In this document: piece after piece, positions 63,865 to 64,000 of the stretch | Position numbering within the stretch: position 1 is the stretch's first letter | Layout: each line of letters begins with the position of its first letter | DNA from: Bin80 sp965261255 | GTDB lineage: Bacteria > Bacteroidota > Rhodothermia > Rhodothermales > Bin80 | Length of the DNA: 64,000 bases | Assembly: GCA_965261255.1 (NCBI GenBank) | Contig: CBDHCQ010000004.1 | Coordinates: forward strand, 1,116,001-1,180,000 | Reading direction: 5' to 3' | Translations under genes and position numbers: made by a program | The notes under the pieces: generated by a model | The model's database searches: none | What the model saw: only the letters and a program-made list of their open reading frames with translations | Told to the model about the DNA's origin: nothing

Positions 63865-64000
63865 GATTCCTCGCAATTTGGGTTAGATAAAGCGAAGAAG
63901 GTAACGCCGACAAGGAGATCGAAAATCAATGCCTGATGCACGCGCATACACCACAGCAACCCCACAAATCCCCCGCACATAAAGTGTCCCAGATCAATCG

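Larger units (their letters stand above)
61356..64000 (-). mobile_element. IS21-family insertion sequence, copy B (runs off window)
   Basis: The left end starts near TGTGAGACACC at 61356 and has iterated units of about 22 bp. The other end is just reached at 63984-64000 (GTGTCCCAGATCAATCG), the complement of the same unit. istA and istB lie on the minus strand, 12 bases apart. The terminal sequence differs completely from IS21 copy A, so it is a separate lineage. Confidence 0.88.

Overview
The window looks like a chromosomal segment from a Bacteroidota-type bacterium, most likely in or near Rhodothermota/Balneolota. The pointers are a GWxTD-domain secreted protein, a type III glutamine synthetase, a TonB receptor with a carboxypeptidase-like N-terminal domain, a tiny AURKAIP1/COX24-type ribosomal protein, few visible Shine-Dalgarno sites and a tmRNA with the tag ANDYSYAMAA. 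No rRNA, tRNA or CRISPR array was found.

Layout. Positions 1-14,250 are an accessory region. It begins with a frameshifted partial copy of ftsK (59-2315, minus), then a HEPN-like gene broken by two stops, an IS1595-type transposase relic and a DNA-methyltransferase relic. A complete type I restriction-modification operon follows (hsdR, hsdS, a PrrC-like ATPase with a putative anticodon-nuclease triad, hsdM), then an IS1634-family insertion sequence. The intact ftsK (14,789-17,215) lies beyond in the same orientation, so two direct ftsK copies bracket the defence genes.

Positions 14,251-28,718 (minus) are mostly housekeeping: purE, ftsK, gcvT, tyrA with an ACT domain, clpC, an ErpA/IscA-type protein and an M20 amidohydrolase, then two large carbohydrate-active genes. 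Next come a hipBA toxin-antitoxin pair, a sugar MFS transporter, a GT4 glycosyltransferase, a TonB-dependent receptor and a sugar-phosphate isomerase/epimerase-like protein.

Positions 38,292-39,947 (minus) hold a decayed, translationally coupled set of unknown genes immediately downstream of ssrA (tmRNA, 40,022-40,386), a classic island integration site. Positions 40,492-50,745 hold conserved small and housekeeping genes: lipoprotein, alpha/beta hydrolase, bS22-like peptide, YtxH, YaaA, TauE, ABC ATPase, a DUF3524 glycosyltransferase like tRNA-queuosine mannosyltransferase, a MazG-like protein, GWxTD protein, asnS and an iodotyrosine-deiodinase-like nitroreductase. The convergent glnN follows, then a striking eukaryote-like sterol 24-C-methyltransferase.

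The right end carries an IS21-family element with a 6-bp target duplication and an internal relic of a second istA, a pabB-pabA-pabC operon for p-aminobenzoate/folate synthesis, and a second, different IS21 element running off the window.
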